This document shows positions 16,317 to 25,582 of a stretch of DNA of 64,000 bases, piece after piece (within the stretch, counting starts at the first letter, position 1; every line of letters starts with the position of its first letter). Made by a program: the position numbers and the translations under genes. The notes under the pieces were generated by a model, which was not told the DNA's origin, made no database searches, and was given only the letters and a program-made list of their open reading frames with translations. The DNA comes from Catenuloplanes niger (GTDB lineage: Bacteria; Actinomycetota; Actinomycetes; Mycobacteriales; Micromonosporaceae): the NCBI RefSeq assembly GCF_031458255.1, contig NZ_JAVDYC010000001.1:4783001-4847000 (forward strand), read 5' to 3'.

Positions 16317-17744
16317 ATGGGGCGTGGCCGTCGCCTGCTGATCCTGCTGATCTGTTGCATGAGCCTGCTGATCGTGGGCCTGGACAACACGATCGTCCAG
16401 GTGGCACTGCCGTCCATCCGCGCGGACCTGGGCGCCTCCGTGACTGGTCTGCAGTGGACCGTCGACGCGTACACGCTGGTCCTCGCGAGCCTGCTGATGC
16501 TGGCCGGCTCGACCGCGGACCGCATCGGACGGCGGCGGGTGTTCCAGACCGGGCTGCTCGTCTTCGCGCTCGGCAGCCTGGCGTGCAGCCTCGCCCCCAC
16601 ACTGGAGTGGCTGATCGCGGCGCGCGTACTGCAAGCGGTCGGCGGCTCGATGCTCAACCCGGTCGCCATGTCGATCATCACGAACACGTTCACCGACCCG
16701 CGCGAACGAGCCCGGGCGATCGGCGTCTGGGGCGCGGTCAGCGGCCTCGGCATGGCACTCGGCCCGGTCCTCGGCGGCATCCTGATCGGCAGCGTCGGCT
16801 GGGAGGCGATCTTCTGGATCAACATCCCGGTCGGGATCGCCGCGATCGCGCTGACCGCGCTCTACGTGCCGGAGTCCCGCGCCGAGCACCCGCGCCGCCC
16901 CGACCCGGCCGGGCAGCTGCTGGTGCTGGGGTTCCTGGCCACGCTCACGTTCGGCATCATCGAGGGCCCGAACCTCGGCTGGACCGCGCCGCTCATCCTC
17001 GGCGCGTTCGCCGCCGCCGCGCTGTCCCTGGCCGGCCTGCTGTACTACGAGCCGCGGCGCGACGAGCCCCTGCTCGACCTGCGGTTCTTCCGCAGCGCGC
17101 CGTTCTCCGGCGCGGTCGTCATCGCGATCAGCGGCTTCGCCGCGCTGGCCGGCATGCTCTTCCTCGGCACGCTCTACCTCCAGGAGGTGCGCGGCCTGTC
17201 CGCGCTGCACGCCGGCCTGTGGATGCTGCCGATCGCGGCCGCCACCGTCATCTTCTCGCCGATCGCCGGCCGGCTCGTCGGTGCGTGCGGGACCCGGCTC
17301 CCACTGATCATCGCGGGTGTCTCGATGACCGTGGCCGGCGCGATGCTCGCCGCGTTCACCGCCGCGACGCCGCTGCCGTGGATCCTCCTGCCGTACGCGC
17401 TGTTCGGCCTCGGCTTCGGCATGCTCAACACGCCGATCACCAACACCGCGGTCTCCGGCATGCCCCGCGCCCAGGCCGGCCTGGCCGCCTCGATCGCCTC
17501 CACCAGCCGTCAGGTCGGCCAGTCCCTCGGCGTGGCCGTGATCGGCGCCGTGGTCGTCACCGGTCTCGGTGACGCCACCGGCGCGACGCTCGCCGCCGAC
17601 TTCCCGGCCGCCAGCCGCCCCGGCTTCCTCATCGTCGCCGCCGGTGGCCTCGTCGTCCTCCTCGTCGGCCTCGCCACCACCACCCCGCGCGCCACGGCCT
17701 CCGCCGCCCGCGTCGCCGCCGCCCTCGACCCGGCCCACGCCTGA
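16317..17744 (+). CDS. MFS drug:H+ antiporter, DHA2 (EmrB/QacA) family
   Basis: A 475-residue transporter with about 14 predicted membrane helices. The motif GLDNTIVQVALPSIRADL in helix 1, motif A-like STADRIGRRRVFQTG between helices 2 and 3, and the helix-5 motif GLGMALGPVLGG are typical of DHA2 exporters, which expel drugs or other hydrophobic compounds against protons. The ATG at 16317 follows AAAAGGGGGCGAA. It ends next to a foldback repeat. Substrate unknown. Confidence 0.9.
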   Translation: MGRGRRLLILLICCMSLLIVGLDNTIVQVALPSIRADLGASVTGLQWTVDAYTLVLASLLMLAGSTADRIGRRRVFQTGLLVFALGSLACSLAPTLEWLIAARVLQAVGGSMLNPVAMSIITNTFTDPRERARAIGVWGAVSGLGMALGPVLGGILIGSVGWEAIFWINIPVGIAAIALTALYVPESRAEHPRRPDPAGQLLVLGFLATLTFGIIEGPNLGWTAPLILGAFAAAALSLAGLLYYEPRRDEPLLDLRFFRSAPFSGAVVIAISGFAALAGMLFLGTLYLQEVRGLSALHAGLWMLPIAAATVIFSPIAGRLVGACGTRLPLIIAGVSMTVAGAMLAAFTAATPLPWILLPYALFGLGFGMLNTPITNTAVSGMPRAQAGLAASIASTSRQVGQSLGVAVIGAVVVTGLGDATGATLAADFPAASRPGFLIVAAGGLVVLLVGLATTTPRATASAARVAAALDPAHA

Positions 17745-17823
17745 TCCCCACACCCAGATTCCCACGGGTTGCCCATCCCACCAATAGCCCGCCCGAGGAC
17801 TCTCACACCGTCCTCCCGGCTGG

Positions 17824-17935
17824 CTTTGCTCTGCTTACATGACCAAACCAGCCCAATTCCCGCCGGTACGCGGACCGCGCGCGACGTACCGCCGGGTCTG
17901 CTTTGGTCGGTTTTGGCAATGTAAGCAGAGCAAAG
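17824..17935. repeat. Foldback repeat, copy A
   Basis: Inverted repeat with 17-bp perfect arms (17824-17840 and 17919-17935) starting CTTTGCTCTGCTTAC, separated by 78 bases that can pair further but imperfectly. It belongs to a family of four in the window. It lies between the convergent ends of the MFS gene and the HxlR-type regulator gene. On its outer right side the sequence near 17959-17972 is shared, inverted, with the flank of copy B. Confidence 0.85.
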
Positions 17936-17975
17936 GTGGGCGTGGCGGGATGGAGGGTGGGAATTGCGGCGCCGG

Positions 17976-18344
17976 CTAGGCGGCGGCGGTCGGGAAGCGG
18001 TGGATGTTCTGCTCGACCCAGGTGCGCAGCAGCGCGAGCGGGGCGCACGCGTCGCGGCCGAGCTCGGTCAGCGAGTACTCGACGTGCAGCGGCACGGCCG
18101 GGAAGACGGTGCGGTCGACCAAGCCGTGCGCCTCCAGGCCGCGCAGCGTGTGGGTGAGCACCTTCGGGCTGACGCCCTGCAGCCGGTCCCGGAGCGCGCC
18201 GAACCGCTGCGGGCCGTCCTCCAGCGCGCCGAGCGCGAGCGCGCTCCACTTGTTGGCCAGCAGGTCCAGCATGTTCCGGCAGGGGCAGGCGGCGGAGTAG
18301 ACGTCGCGGGGACCGCAGGTCTCGGCATGGGGCTCGACACGCAT
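17976..18344 (-). CDS. HxlR-family transcriptional regulator
   Basis: A 122-residue winged-helix regulator. The HxlR signature is clear: CPCRNMLDLLANKWSALAL near the N-terminus with the family cysteine, then RFGALRDRLQGVSPKVLTHTL as recognition region and YSLTELGRDACAPLALL. Members usually control an adjacent divergent gene in response to oxidants or electrophiles. Here the divergent neighbour is an oxidoreductase gene, and the 93-bp gap contains repeated GGTAAC(T/C)ACT elements that look like its operator. Confidence 0.9.
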   Translation of the reverse strand: MRVEPHAETCGPRDVYSAACPCRNMLDLLANKWSALALGALEDGPQRFGALRDRLQGVSPKVLTHTLRGLEAHGLVDRTVFPAVPLHVEYSLTELGRDACAPLALLRTWVEQNIHRFPTAAA

Positions 18345-18366
18345 CCGGCCAGGATAGTTCCCGAAG

Positions 18367-18416
18367 GGTAGTAGTTTCCCAGCGGTAACTACTGGTCATT
18401 GACGGTAACCACTACC
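18367..18416. promoter_or_regulatory. Candidate HxlR-type operator
   Basis: Inverted repeat AGTAGTT (18370-18376) with AACTACT (18387-18393), and a direct repeat GGTAACTACT (18384-18393) and GGTAACCACT (18404-18413). These sites cover the divergent promoter region between the HxlR-type regulator and the oxidoreductase. Confidence 0.55.
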
Positions 18417-18427
18417 CCGGGGATACC
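18399..18427 (+). promoter_or_regulatory. Candidate sigma-70-type promoter of the oxidoreductase
   Basis: TTGACG (18399-18404), 17-base spacer, GATACC (18422-18427), 10 bases before the ATG at 18438. It overlaps the repeated operator-like elements, so binding there would block it. Confidence 0.45.
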
Positions 18428-18437
18428 GTCGGCGACC

Positions 18438-19451
18438 ATGAGCGAAACGATGCGCGCGGTCGCGTACCGCAGAAGTCTTCCGGCCGGTGATCCGGAGAGC
18501 CTGGTCGACGTGGAGCTGCCGGTGCCGGTGGCACACGGGCGCGACCTGCTGGTCCGGGTGCACGCGGTCTCGGTCAACCCGGTGGACACGAAGGTGCGGC
18601 GCGGCGGCGACCCCGCGGGCGGCCCGCGCGTGCTGGGGTTCGACGCGTCCGGCGTGGTCGAGGCGGTCGGGCCGGACGTCACCCGGTTCGCGGTCGGCGA
18701 CGAGGTCTACTACGCGGGCTCGATCGGCCGGTCCGGCAGCGACGCGGAACTGCACCTGGTGGACGAGCGGGTGACCGGGCCCAAGCCGACGACGCTGAGC
18801 CACGCGGCGGCGGCCGCACTGCCACTGACCGCGATCACGGCGTGGGAGAGCCTGTTCGAGAAGCTGCGGGTGACCGCGGCGAGCACCGGCACGCTGCTGG
18901 TCGTGGGCGCGGCCGGTGGCGTCGGCTCGATGGTGATCCAGCTGGCCCGGCGGCTGACCGGGCTGACCGTGATCGCGACCGCGTCCCGGCCGGAGTCGCG
19001 CGAGTGGGCGCTGCGGATGGGCGCGCACCACGTGGTCGACCACCGCGACGGCCTGGCGGACGCGGTACTCGCGCTGGTGCCGGACGGCGTGGAGTACGTG
19101 TTCACCGCGTTCTCGGCGACCTCGCCGATCGGCGAGTACGAGCGGCTGACCGCGCCGTTCGGGCAGATCGTGGTGATCGACGACCCGGAGACGCTGGACG
19201 TGGTGCCGCTGAAGGGAAAGAGCATCAGCGTGCACTGGGAGCTGATGTTCACCAAGCCGCTGCACCTGCCCGCGGACGACACGCAGCACCGGCTGCTGAG
19301 CGAGGTGGCGCGCCTGGTCGACGAGGGACAGCTGCGCAGCACGATCACCGAGGAGCTGAGCCCGATCGGCGCGGCCGCGCTGCGGAAGGCGCACGCGCTG
19401 GTGGAGTCCGGTTCCGTGATCGGCAAGGTGGTCGTGTCCGGCGGGTTCTGA
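18438..19451 (+). CDS. Zinc-type alcohol dehydrogenase / quinone oxidoreductase family protein
   Basis: A 337-residue medium-chain dehydrogenase/reductase. The N-terminal GroES-like part has SVNPVDTKVRRGG and GVVEAVGPDVTRFAVGDEVYY; the Rossmann part has the NADPH loop VVGAAGGVGSMVIQLAR. The structural zinc cysteines are absent, as in the ZADH/quinone oxidoreductase branch. It probably reduces quinones or activated carbonyls. Divergent from the HxlR-type regulator, which likely controls it. ATG at 18438 was chosen because MSETMRAVAYR is the usual start of the family. Confidence 0.87.
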   Translation: MSETMRAVAYRRSLPAGDPESLVDVELPVPVAHGRDLLVRVHAVSVNPVDTKVRRGGDPAGGPRVLGFDASGVVEAVGPDVTRFAVGDEVYYAGSIGRSGSDAELHLVDERVTGPKPTTLSHAAAAALPLTAITAWESLFEKLRVTAASTGTLLVVGAAGGVGSMVIQLARRLTGLTVIATASRPESREWALRMGAHHVVDHRDGLADAVLALVPDGVEYVFTAFSATSPIGEYERLTAPFGQIVVIDDPETLDVVPLKGKSISVHWELMFTKPLHLPADDTQHRLLSEVARLVDEGQLRSTITEELSPIGAAALRKAHALVESGSVIGKVVVSGGF

Positions 19452-19456
19452 CGGCA

Positions 19457-19488
19457 GGAGGGGCCGGCCGCGACCGGCCGGCCCCTCC
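19457..19488. terminator. Bidirectional terminator
   Basis: Perfect 14-bp stem (19457-19470 and 19475-19488) with a CGAC loop between the convergent oxidoreductase and protease genes. Confidence 0.8.
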
Positions 19489-19496
19489 CGCGCGCG

Positions 19497-20339
<843 letters not shown>

Positions 20340-20387
20340 CTATGGCTCGGTCACCCATCGATGGGCATATCGAAATAGATATACCGC

Positions 20388-20663
20388 CTACGAGGCCAGG
20401 CGCGGCGTCGCGTCCGAGATCGTGCCCTCCAGCGGCGCGGACTCCGTCCCGTCGGCGGCCGGCGCCTTCGCCGGGCCGGACTGGCCGTAGCCGAACGTCA
20501 CGAACCGGAAACCGGCCAGCAGCAGCGCCGCAACGGGCACCGCGACCAGGAACCGGATCAGCGCGTCCGTGACGTCCAGCGTCTGCAGGATCAGCGACTG
20601 GAAGAACGCCGGCAGGGACAGGATCGCGGCGAACCACAGTGCAGACGGACGGATCAGCCCCAT
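20388..20663 (-). CDS. Small membrane protein downstream of flhF
   Basis: A 91-residue protein with two hydrophobic segments (LWFAAILSLPAFFQSLIL and FLVAVPVAALLLAGFRFV) and a hydrophilic tail. The ATG overlaps the flhF stop by one base (TAATG), so it is translated with flhF and belongs to the flhA unit. I do not recognise the family. A role in export or placement of the flagellum is a guess from position only. Confidence 0.65.
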   Translation of the reverse strand: MGLIRPSALWFAAILSLPAFFQSLILQTLDVTDALIRFLVAVPVAALLLAGFRFVTFGYGQSGPAKAPAADGTESAPLEGTISDATPRLAS

Positions 20664-22357
20664 TAACGCCTCCGCTTTCGGGTGGACTTCTTCTCGGATT
20701 GGGTCAGACGCTGGCACAGCATGGCGGCCCACGCGTGCGGTGACGCGTCCTGGCCGTCGATCGTGAAGATCGGTACTTCCAGACCCAGCACGGTGGCCGG
20801 GTCCGCGGTCACGGCGGTGCCGTAGACCGCCACCGCGTCCACGTCACCCATGCCCTTCAGGTGGCGCAGCGTGTCCGCGGTCTTCCGGGTCGCGTCGACG
20901 GCCGCCCACACCTCGGTCGCGCCGATGGCGTCGCAGACGTCCCGGACCCACTCCTGGTTCGGCTCGTTCACCGGGGCGTCCAGCACCACCACGTACGGCG
21001 TGTCACCTCGGTGGATCTTGCGAGCCTTCTTCTCGGCCGCGCTCGGCCCGGAGATCTTCCGCGACGGGTGGATGCCGGTGCCGGCCGCGGACGGTCCGGC
21101 CAGCAGCAGCCGGGACGCGTCCAGCCGCAGCTGCTCGACCACCTTCCGGGCGACCGGCAGCGCGTGGCTCAGCTCGCCGGCCACCACCAGCACGTCACCG
21201 GCGCGCGCGGGCGGCTGCGGCCGGGGCGGCAGGTCGGCCAGCGCCTCCAGCACCCCGCCGTAGGCGTCCGGGCCGCTCGCCCGCTCCGCCATCGCGGCCG
21301 GCATGCCGAGCGCGATCAGCCGCTCGGCGATCGAGCTCCGCGTGACCTCGGCCACCGGCTCCGGCTCCGGCTGCGGCTGCGGCTGCGGCGCCAAGGCCGG
21401 TGCCGGGGCCGCTGCCGGGACCGGTGCCGCCTTCGGCACCGTGGGAGCCACGATCTCAGGAGCATGCACCGGTACGGCCGGGAGCGCCGGATGCACCGGG
21501 ACCAGGGCCGATCGTTCCGGGGGCGCCGGAGCGGCCGGAATGATCGGCACCTCGGGCGCCATCGTCGCTGTTGCCATCGGTGTACTCATCGGCGGCGGCG
21601 CCGGTGCCGGCTGGGAAACGCCGGGTGCCAACGGGTTGGTTTCCGCGATCAGCTGTTCCAGCAGCGCCGGGCTGACCATCGGGCCGCCCGGTGCCGGCGG
21701 CCCGTCCGGCGACGTCGCGGCCGGCGGACGGTACGGCCGGACCGTGGGCGCGGCCGGCTTGAGCGGCACGTCGATCGCGGGCGGATCGCGCGGTACGTCG
21801 ATCGCCGGCGCGGCGCCGCCGGACGGTGCGGACGGGGTGACTGCGGGATACCCGGCCGGTGCTCCGGCGGTGACCGCGCGCTCGGCCGGGGCGCGGGTCA
21901 GGTGCCCGCTCTCCAGCCCCGCCATGATCTCGGCGAACGCCGGGCTCGCGGTGGAGACCAGGCCGGCGCGTGCGGGCAGCTCACCGCCGCCGCCCTGGCC
22001 GTACGGGTTCCGGACCGGCGGCGGCTCCTTCGCGGGGGCCCGGGAGAAGCCGTCGTTGTCCGCGCGCTCCAGCAGCGCCGCCAGTGTGTCGGCTGGCTTC
22101 TCCCGGGGCGGCGCCTCCTGACCGCCACCGCCACCGCCCCCGCCAGTGCCACCGCCGCCACCGCCGTGCTTGCCGGCCATCACCTCGTCCGGGACCTCGA
22201 CGGACAGCTCGTACTTCTGTTTCGCGAAGAAGCCGCCGAACCCGCCGGTGCGCACCTTGTCCGCCGAGATGATGCGCACCGAGGTGCCGTACTCCCTGCG
22301 CACCTGCTCCAGCAGCGGCTCGATGGCCGGACCCTCAAGCAGCACCCGCGTAGGCAC
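20663..22357 (-). CDS. flhF: FlhF-like protein with degenerate GTPase domain
   Basis: FlhF is an SRP-type GTPase that sets flagellar number and place. This 564-residue protein keeps the FlhF N-terminal B domain (VRREYGTSVRIISADKVRTGGFGGFF) and a long Pro/Ala-rich linker (about 60-370), but the C-terminal SRP-GTPase fold lacks its motifs: where G1 should read GxTGxGKTT there is VVAGELSHALPVARKV, and the G3 DTAGR place reads VVLDAPVNEP. It probably cannot bind GTP in the usual way. GTG at 22357 overlaps flhA by 23 bases, the usual flhA-flhF order. Confidence 0.8.
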   Translation of the reverse strand: MPTRVLLEGPAIEPLLEQVRREYGTSVRIISADKVRTGGFGGFFAKQKYELSVEVPDEVMAGKHGGGGGGTGGGGGGGGQEAPPREKPADTLAALLERADNDGFSRAPAKEPPPVRNPYGQGGGGELPARAGLVSTASPAFAEIMAGLESGHLTRAPAERAVTAGAPAGYPAVTPSAPSGGAAPAIDVPRDPPAIDVPLKPAAPTVRPYRPPAATSPDGPPAPGGPMVSPALLEQLIAETNPLAPGVSQPAPAPPPMSTPMATATMAPEVPIIPAAPAPPERSALVPVHPALPAVPVHAPEIVAPTVPKAAPVPAAAPAPALAPQPQPQPEPEPVAEVTRSSIAERLIALGMPAAMAERASGPDAYGGVLEALADLPPRPQPPARAGDVLVVAGELSHALPVARKVVEQLRLDASRLLLAGPSAAGTGIHPSRKISGPSAAEKKARKIHRGDTPYVVVLDAPVNEPNQEWVRDVCDAIGATEVWAAVDATRKTADTLRHLKGMGDVDAVAVYGTAVTADPATVLGLEVPIFTIDGQDASPHAWAAMLCQRLTQSEKKSTRKRRR

Positions 22358-24386
22358 CGTTCACCACCCCCATCGTCTCGATCTGCGCGGTCGAACCGGC
22401 GATCTCCGAGTAGGACATGACCGCGGTCTTGCGCCCACCGGCCCGCAACAGCCGGTGCAGCGGCGGCCGCAGCTGCGGCGAGCAGGCCAGCACCGGGTTG
22501 GCGCCCTGCTGCTCCGCGGTCTCGGCGTGCATCCCGATCTGGTTCACCACGTTCTCCGCGAGCGCGGCGTCCAGCGCCAGGAACAGCCCGTTCTCGCTCG
22601 GCCGCAGCGACTCCAGCATCGCGTGCTCCAGCTGCGGGTCGAGCGTGATCACGGTCAGCGTGCCCGCGGTGGTGAACTGCTGCGCGATCGCCGGGCCGAG
22701 CGCCGCGCGGGCCGCCTCCACCAGGCCGTCGTGGTCGGTGGAGACCTTCGCGCGCAGCGACAGCGACTCGAAGATGCGCACCAGGTCGCGGATGGCGACG
22801 CCCTCCTCCAGCAGCGACTGCAGCACCCGCTGGATCTGGCCGAGGCTGAGCAGCGACGGCGTCAGCTCCTCGACCACCACCGGGTGGGTGCGCTTGACCG
22901 TCTCGACCAGCGCGCGCACGTCCTCGCGGCCGAGCAGCCGGCTCGCGTTCGTGCGGACCACCTCGGCCAGATGCGTGATGATCACCGAGGCCCGGTCGAC
23001 CACGGTCGCGCCGGCCAGCTCCGCCTGGTAGTGCAGCTCGGCCGGGACCCACTTGCCGGCCAGCCCGAACACCGGCTCGATGCCGGCCCGGCCGGGCAGC
23101 GCGGAGAGGCCGTCGCCGATCGCCAGCACGGTGCCCGGCGGTGCCTGGCCGCGGCCGGTCTCCACGCCGCTGATCCGGATCGCGTACCCGGAGAGCGGCA
23201 ATTCGAGATCATCGCGGGTACGGACCGGGGGCATCACCACGCCGAGCTCCAGCGCGATCTTGCGGCGCAGCGCGCGGACCCGGTCCAGCAGGTCACCGCC
23301 GGTCGGGTCGACCAGGTCCACCAGGTCGGGGGAGAGCGCCAGCTCCAGCGGGTCGACCCGCATCTCACCCATGATCGACTCGGTGGTGTCCGGGTTGACC
23401 GACGCGGCCGCGGAGCCCTCGGCCGCCTCGCCCGGCGCGGGCTCCTCCACCGGCGGCTTGAGCCGGGTGGACGCGAACAGCACCAGCCCGCCGACCACCA
23501 GGAACGGCAGCTTCGGCAGGCCCGGGATGACGCAGAGCGCCAGCGCGGCACCGCCGCCGATCTGCAGCGCCAGCTTGTGCTGACCGAGTTGCTTGGTGAC
23601 GCTGCTGCCCATGTCGCCCTCGGTGGCCGACCGGGTCACGATCAGACCGGTCGCCACGGACAGCAGCAGCGCCGGAATCTGCGAGACCAGGCCGTCACCC
23701 ACGCTGAGCAGGCTGTACGTCTGGATCGCCTCGGCCGGCGCCATGCCCTTCTGCAGCATGCCGACGCCGAAGCCGCCGATCAGGTTGATCAACGTGATGA
23801 TGATGGCCGCGATCGCGTCGCCCTTGACGAACTTCGAGGCGCCGTCCATCGCGCCGTAGAAGTCGGCCTCCGCGGAGACCTCCTGGCGCCGCTTCCGCGC
23901 CTCCGGCTCGTCGATCAGGCCCGCGTTCAGGTCCGCGTCGATCGCCATCTGCTTGCCGGGCATCGCGTCGAGCGTGAACCGGGCACCGACCTCGGCGACG
24001 CGTTCCGCACCCTTGGTCACCACGACCATCTGCACGATCACCAGGATGGTGAAGATGACCAGGCCGACGATGAGCGAGCCGCCGACCACGAAGTGACCGA
24101 ACGCCTCGATCACCTTGCCGGCGAAGCCGTCCATCAGCACCAGCCGGGTCGCGCTGATGTTCAGTGCCAGCCGGAACAGCGTGAAGATCAGCAGGAGTGC
24201 CGGGAAGATCGAGAACTCCAGCGGCTTCTGGACGAACATGCTGACCAGGACGATCAGCAGCGCACCGGTGATGTTCAGCGCGATGAGCAGGTCGAGGAGC
24301 ATCGTCGGCAGTGGCACCACCATCATCACGATGATCGCGATGACGCCGATCGGTACGGCCAGTTGGCCCATCAGCTTCGAGTTCAC
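22335..24386 (-). CDS. flhA: Flagellar export gate protein FlhA
   Basis: Largest export-gate protein; it couples the proton gradient to export and docks chaperone-substrate complexes. About 683 residues: eight membrane helices in the N-terminal half, the FHIPEP signature region (MPGKQMAIDADLNAGLIDEPEARKRR), and a cytoplasmic domain (about 330-683) with a normal layout. GTG at 24386 follows GGAAGG; another GTG at 24398 without ribosome-binding site would add four residues. A FliA-type promoter lies at 24463-24490, so the flhA-flhF unit can be transcribed separately from flhB. Confidence 0.95.
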   Translation of the reverse strand: MNSKLMGQLAVPIGVIAIIVMMVVPLPTMLLDLLIALNITGALLIVLVSMFVQKPLEFSIFPALLLIFTLFRLALNISATRLVLMDGFAGKVIEAFGHFVVGGSLIVGLVIFTILVIVQMVVVTKGAERVAEVGARFTLDAMPGKQMAIDADLNAGLIDEPEARKRRQEVSAEADFYGAMDGASKFVKGDAIAAIIITLINLIGGFGVGMLQKGMAPAEAIQTYSLLSVGDGLVSQIPALLLSVATGLIVTRSATEGDMGSSVTKQLGQHKLALQIGGGAALALCVIPGLPKLPFLVVGGLVLFASTRLKPPVEEPAPGEAAEGSAAASVNPDTTESIMGEMRVDPLELALSPDLVDLVDPTGGDLLDRVRALRRKIALELGVVMPPVRTRDDLELPLSGYAIRISGVETGRGQAPPGTVLAIGDGLSALPGRAGIEPVFGLAGKWVPAELHYQAELAGATVVDRASVIITHLAEVVRTNASRLLGREDVRALVETVKRTHPVVVEELTPSLLSLGQIQRVLQSLLEEGVAIRDLVRIFESLSLRAKVSTDHDGLVEAARAALGPAIAQQFTTAGTLTVITLDPQLEHAMLESLRPSENGLFLALDAALAENVVNQIGMHAETAEQQGANPVLACSPQLRPPLHRLLRAGGRKTAVMSYSEIAGSTAQIETMGVVNGAYAGAA

Positions 24387-24462
24387 GGCACCTTCCACGG
24401 GTGTGGGGCTGTTCCCGGGCTGGTCCGTGCCCCTGCGTGAAGGTGCCGTCCTGGCGACGTTC

Positions 24463-24490
24463 CGATCGGCACCCCGGTGGGAGAGCTGAG
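24463..24490 (-). promoter_or_regulatory. FliA-type promoter of flhA-flhF
   Basis: On the minus strand CTCA (24487-24490), 16 bases, GCCGATCG (24463-24470), immediately after the flhB stop. It is followed 77 bases later by the GTG of flhA. Confidence 0.72.
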
Positions 24491-24492
24491 GC

Positions 24493-25566
24493 TTACGCGG
24501 CCAGGCGGTGCGTGCCGGCCGCGGATCCGCGGGACTTCAGGCTCATCACGAACGCCAGCACCTTCGCCACCGCGCCGTAGAACTCGGCCGGGATCTCGGT
24601 GCCGATCTCGCAGCTGCCGTAGAGCGCGCGGGCCAGCGGCACGTCCTGGATCATCGGGATGCGGTTCTCGGTGGCCAGGTCGCGGATCTTCTGCGCCACG
24701 TTGCCCTGCCCCTTCGCGACCACCCGCGGCGCGCCCTTCTCCGGTTCGTAGCGCAGCGCGACCGCCACGTGCGTCGGGTTGACCAGCACCACGTCCGCCT
24801 TCGGCACGTCGGACATCATCCGGTTGCGGGCCATCGCGTGCTGCCGCGCCCGGATCTGGCCCTTGACGTGCGGGTCGCCCTCGGTCTTCTTGTACTCGTC
24901 CTTGACCTCCTGCTTCGACATCTTCAGCTGCTTCATGGTGCGCATCTTCACCACGAAGTAGTCGGCCGCGGCCATCACCAGGCCGGCCACCGCGGCGGTC
25001 CGGATGATCGCGATGGTGGCGTCCTTGACCATGTCCAGCAGCACCGCGAGCGGCAGGTTGCCGGCCGTCATCAGCGACGGGACCAGGTCCTTGATCTGCA
25101 TGTACAGCACGCCGGCCAGGACCACCGTCTTGATCAGCGCCTTGACGCCCTCCCAGATCGCCTGCATGCCGAGGATCCGCTTGAAGCCCTGCAGCGGGTT
25201 GAGCCGGGAGAACTTCGGCATCAGCAGCTTGGTGGCGACGTGGATGCCGCCCTGCACGCCGGAGCCGATGATGCCGATCAGCATCATCGAGACCGCGAGC
25301 GGCGCCACCGCGTACGCCGAGCCCAGCAGCGCGTCGCGGAACATGTCCAGCGCGGAGCCGACGTCCGGGTTCTCCACCACGTCCGGCAGCCGCAGGATCA
25401 CCTCCCGCGCCTTGATGACCGCCTGCTCCAGCGTCATCGGCACCAGCACGCTGGCCGCCGCGATGCCGGCCCACGCGCCCAGATCCGGCGTCTTGCCGAT
25501 CTGGCCCTCTTCGCGGGCCTTCTTGAGTTTCTGCGGTGTGGGTTTCTCGGTCTTCTCGCCGCTCAC
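24493..25566 (-). CDS. flhB: Flagellar export switch protein FlhB
   Basis: Inner-membrane export protein whose self-cleavage switches substrates from rod/hook to filament type. 357 residues: N-terminal KTEKPTPQKLKKAREEGQI, four membrane helices (about 30-215), and the cytoplasmic domain with the autocleavage motif NPTH at about residue 265 in VVLVNPTHVAVALRYE. GTG at 25566 has GGGGAGG upstream. It follows fliR by 16 bases. Confidence 0.96.
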   Translation of the reverse strand: MSGEKTEKPTPQKLKKAREEGQIGKTPDLGAWAGIAAASVLVPMTLEQAVIKAREVILRLPDVVENPDVGSALDMFRDALLGSAYAVAPLAVSMMLIGIIGSGVQGGIHVATKLLMPKFSRLNPLQGFKRILGMQAIWEGVKALIKTVVLAGVLYMQIKDLVPSLMTAGNLPLAVLLDMVKDATIAIIRTAAVAGLVMAAADYFVVKMRTMKQLKMSKQEVKDEYKKTEGDPHVKGQIRARQHAMARNRMMSDVPKADVVLVNPTHVAVALRYEPEKGAPRVVAKGQGNVAQKIRDLATENRIPMIQDVPLARALYGSCEIGTEIPAEFYGAVAKVLAFVMSLKSRGSAAGTHRLAA

Positions 25567-25582
25567 GTCTCACCTCCCCGCG

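Noticed and set aside
17824-17935. The foldback elements as insertion sequences or small genes
   Set aside because: They are under 200 bp, have no transposase, and the short frames crossing them differ between copies and have no ribosome-binding sites.
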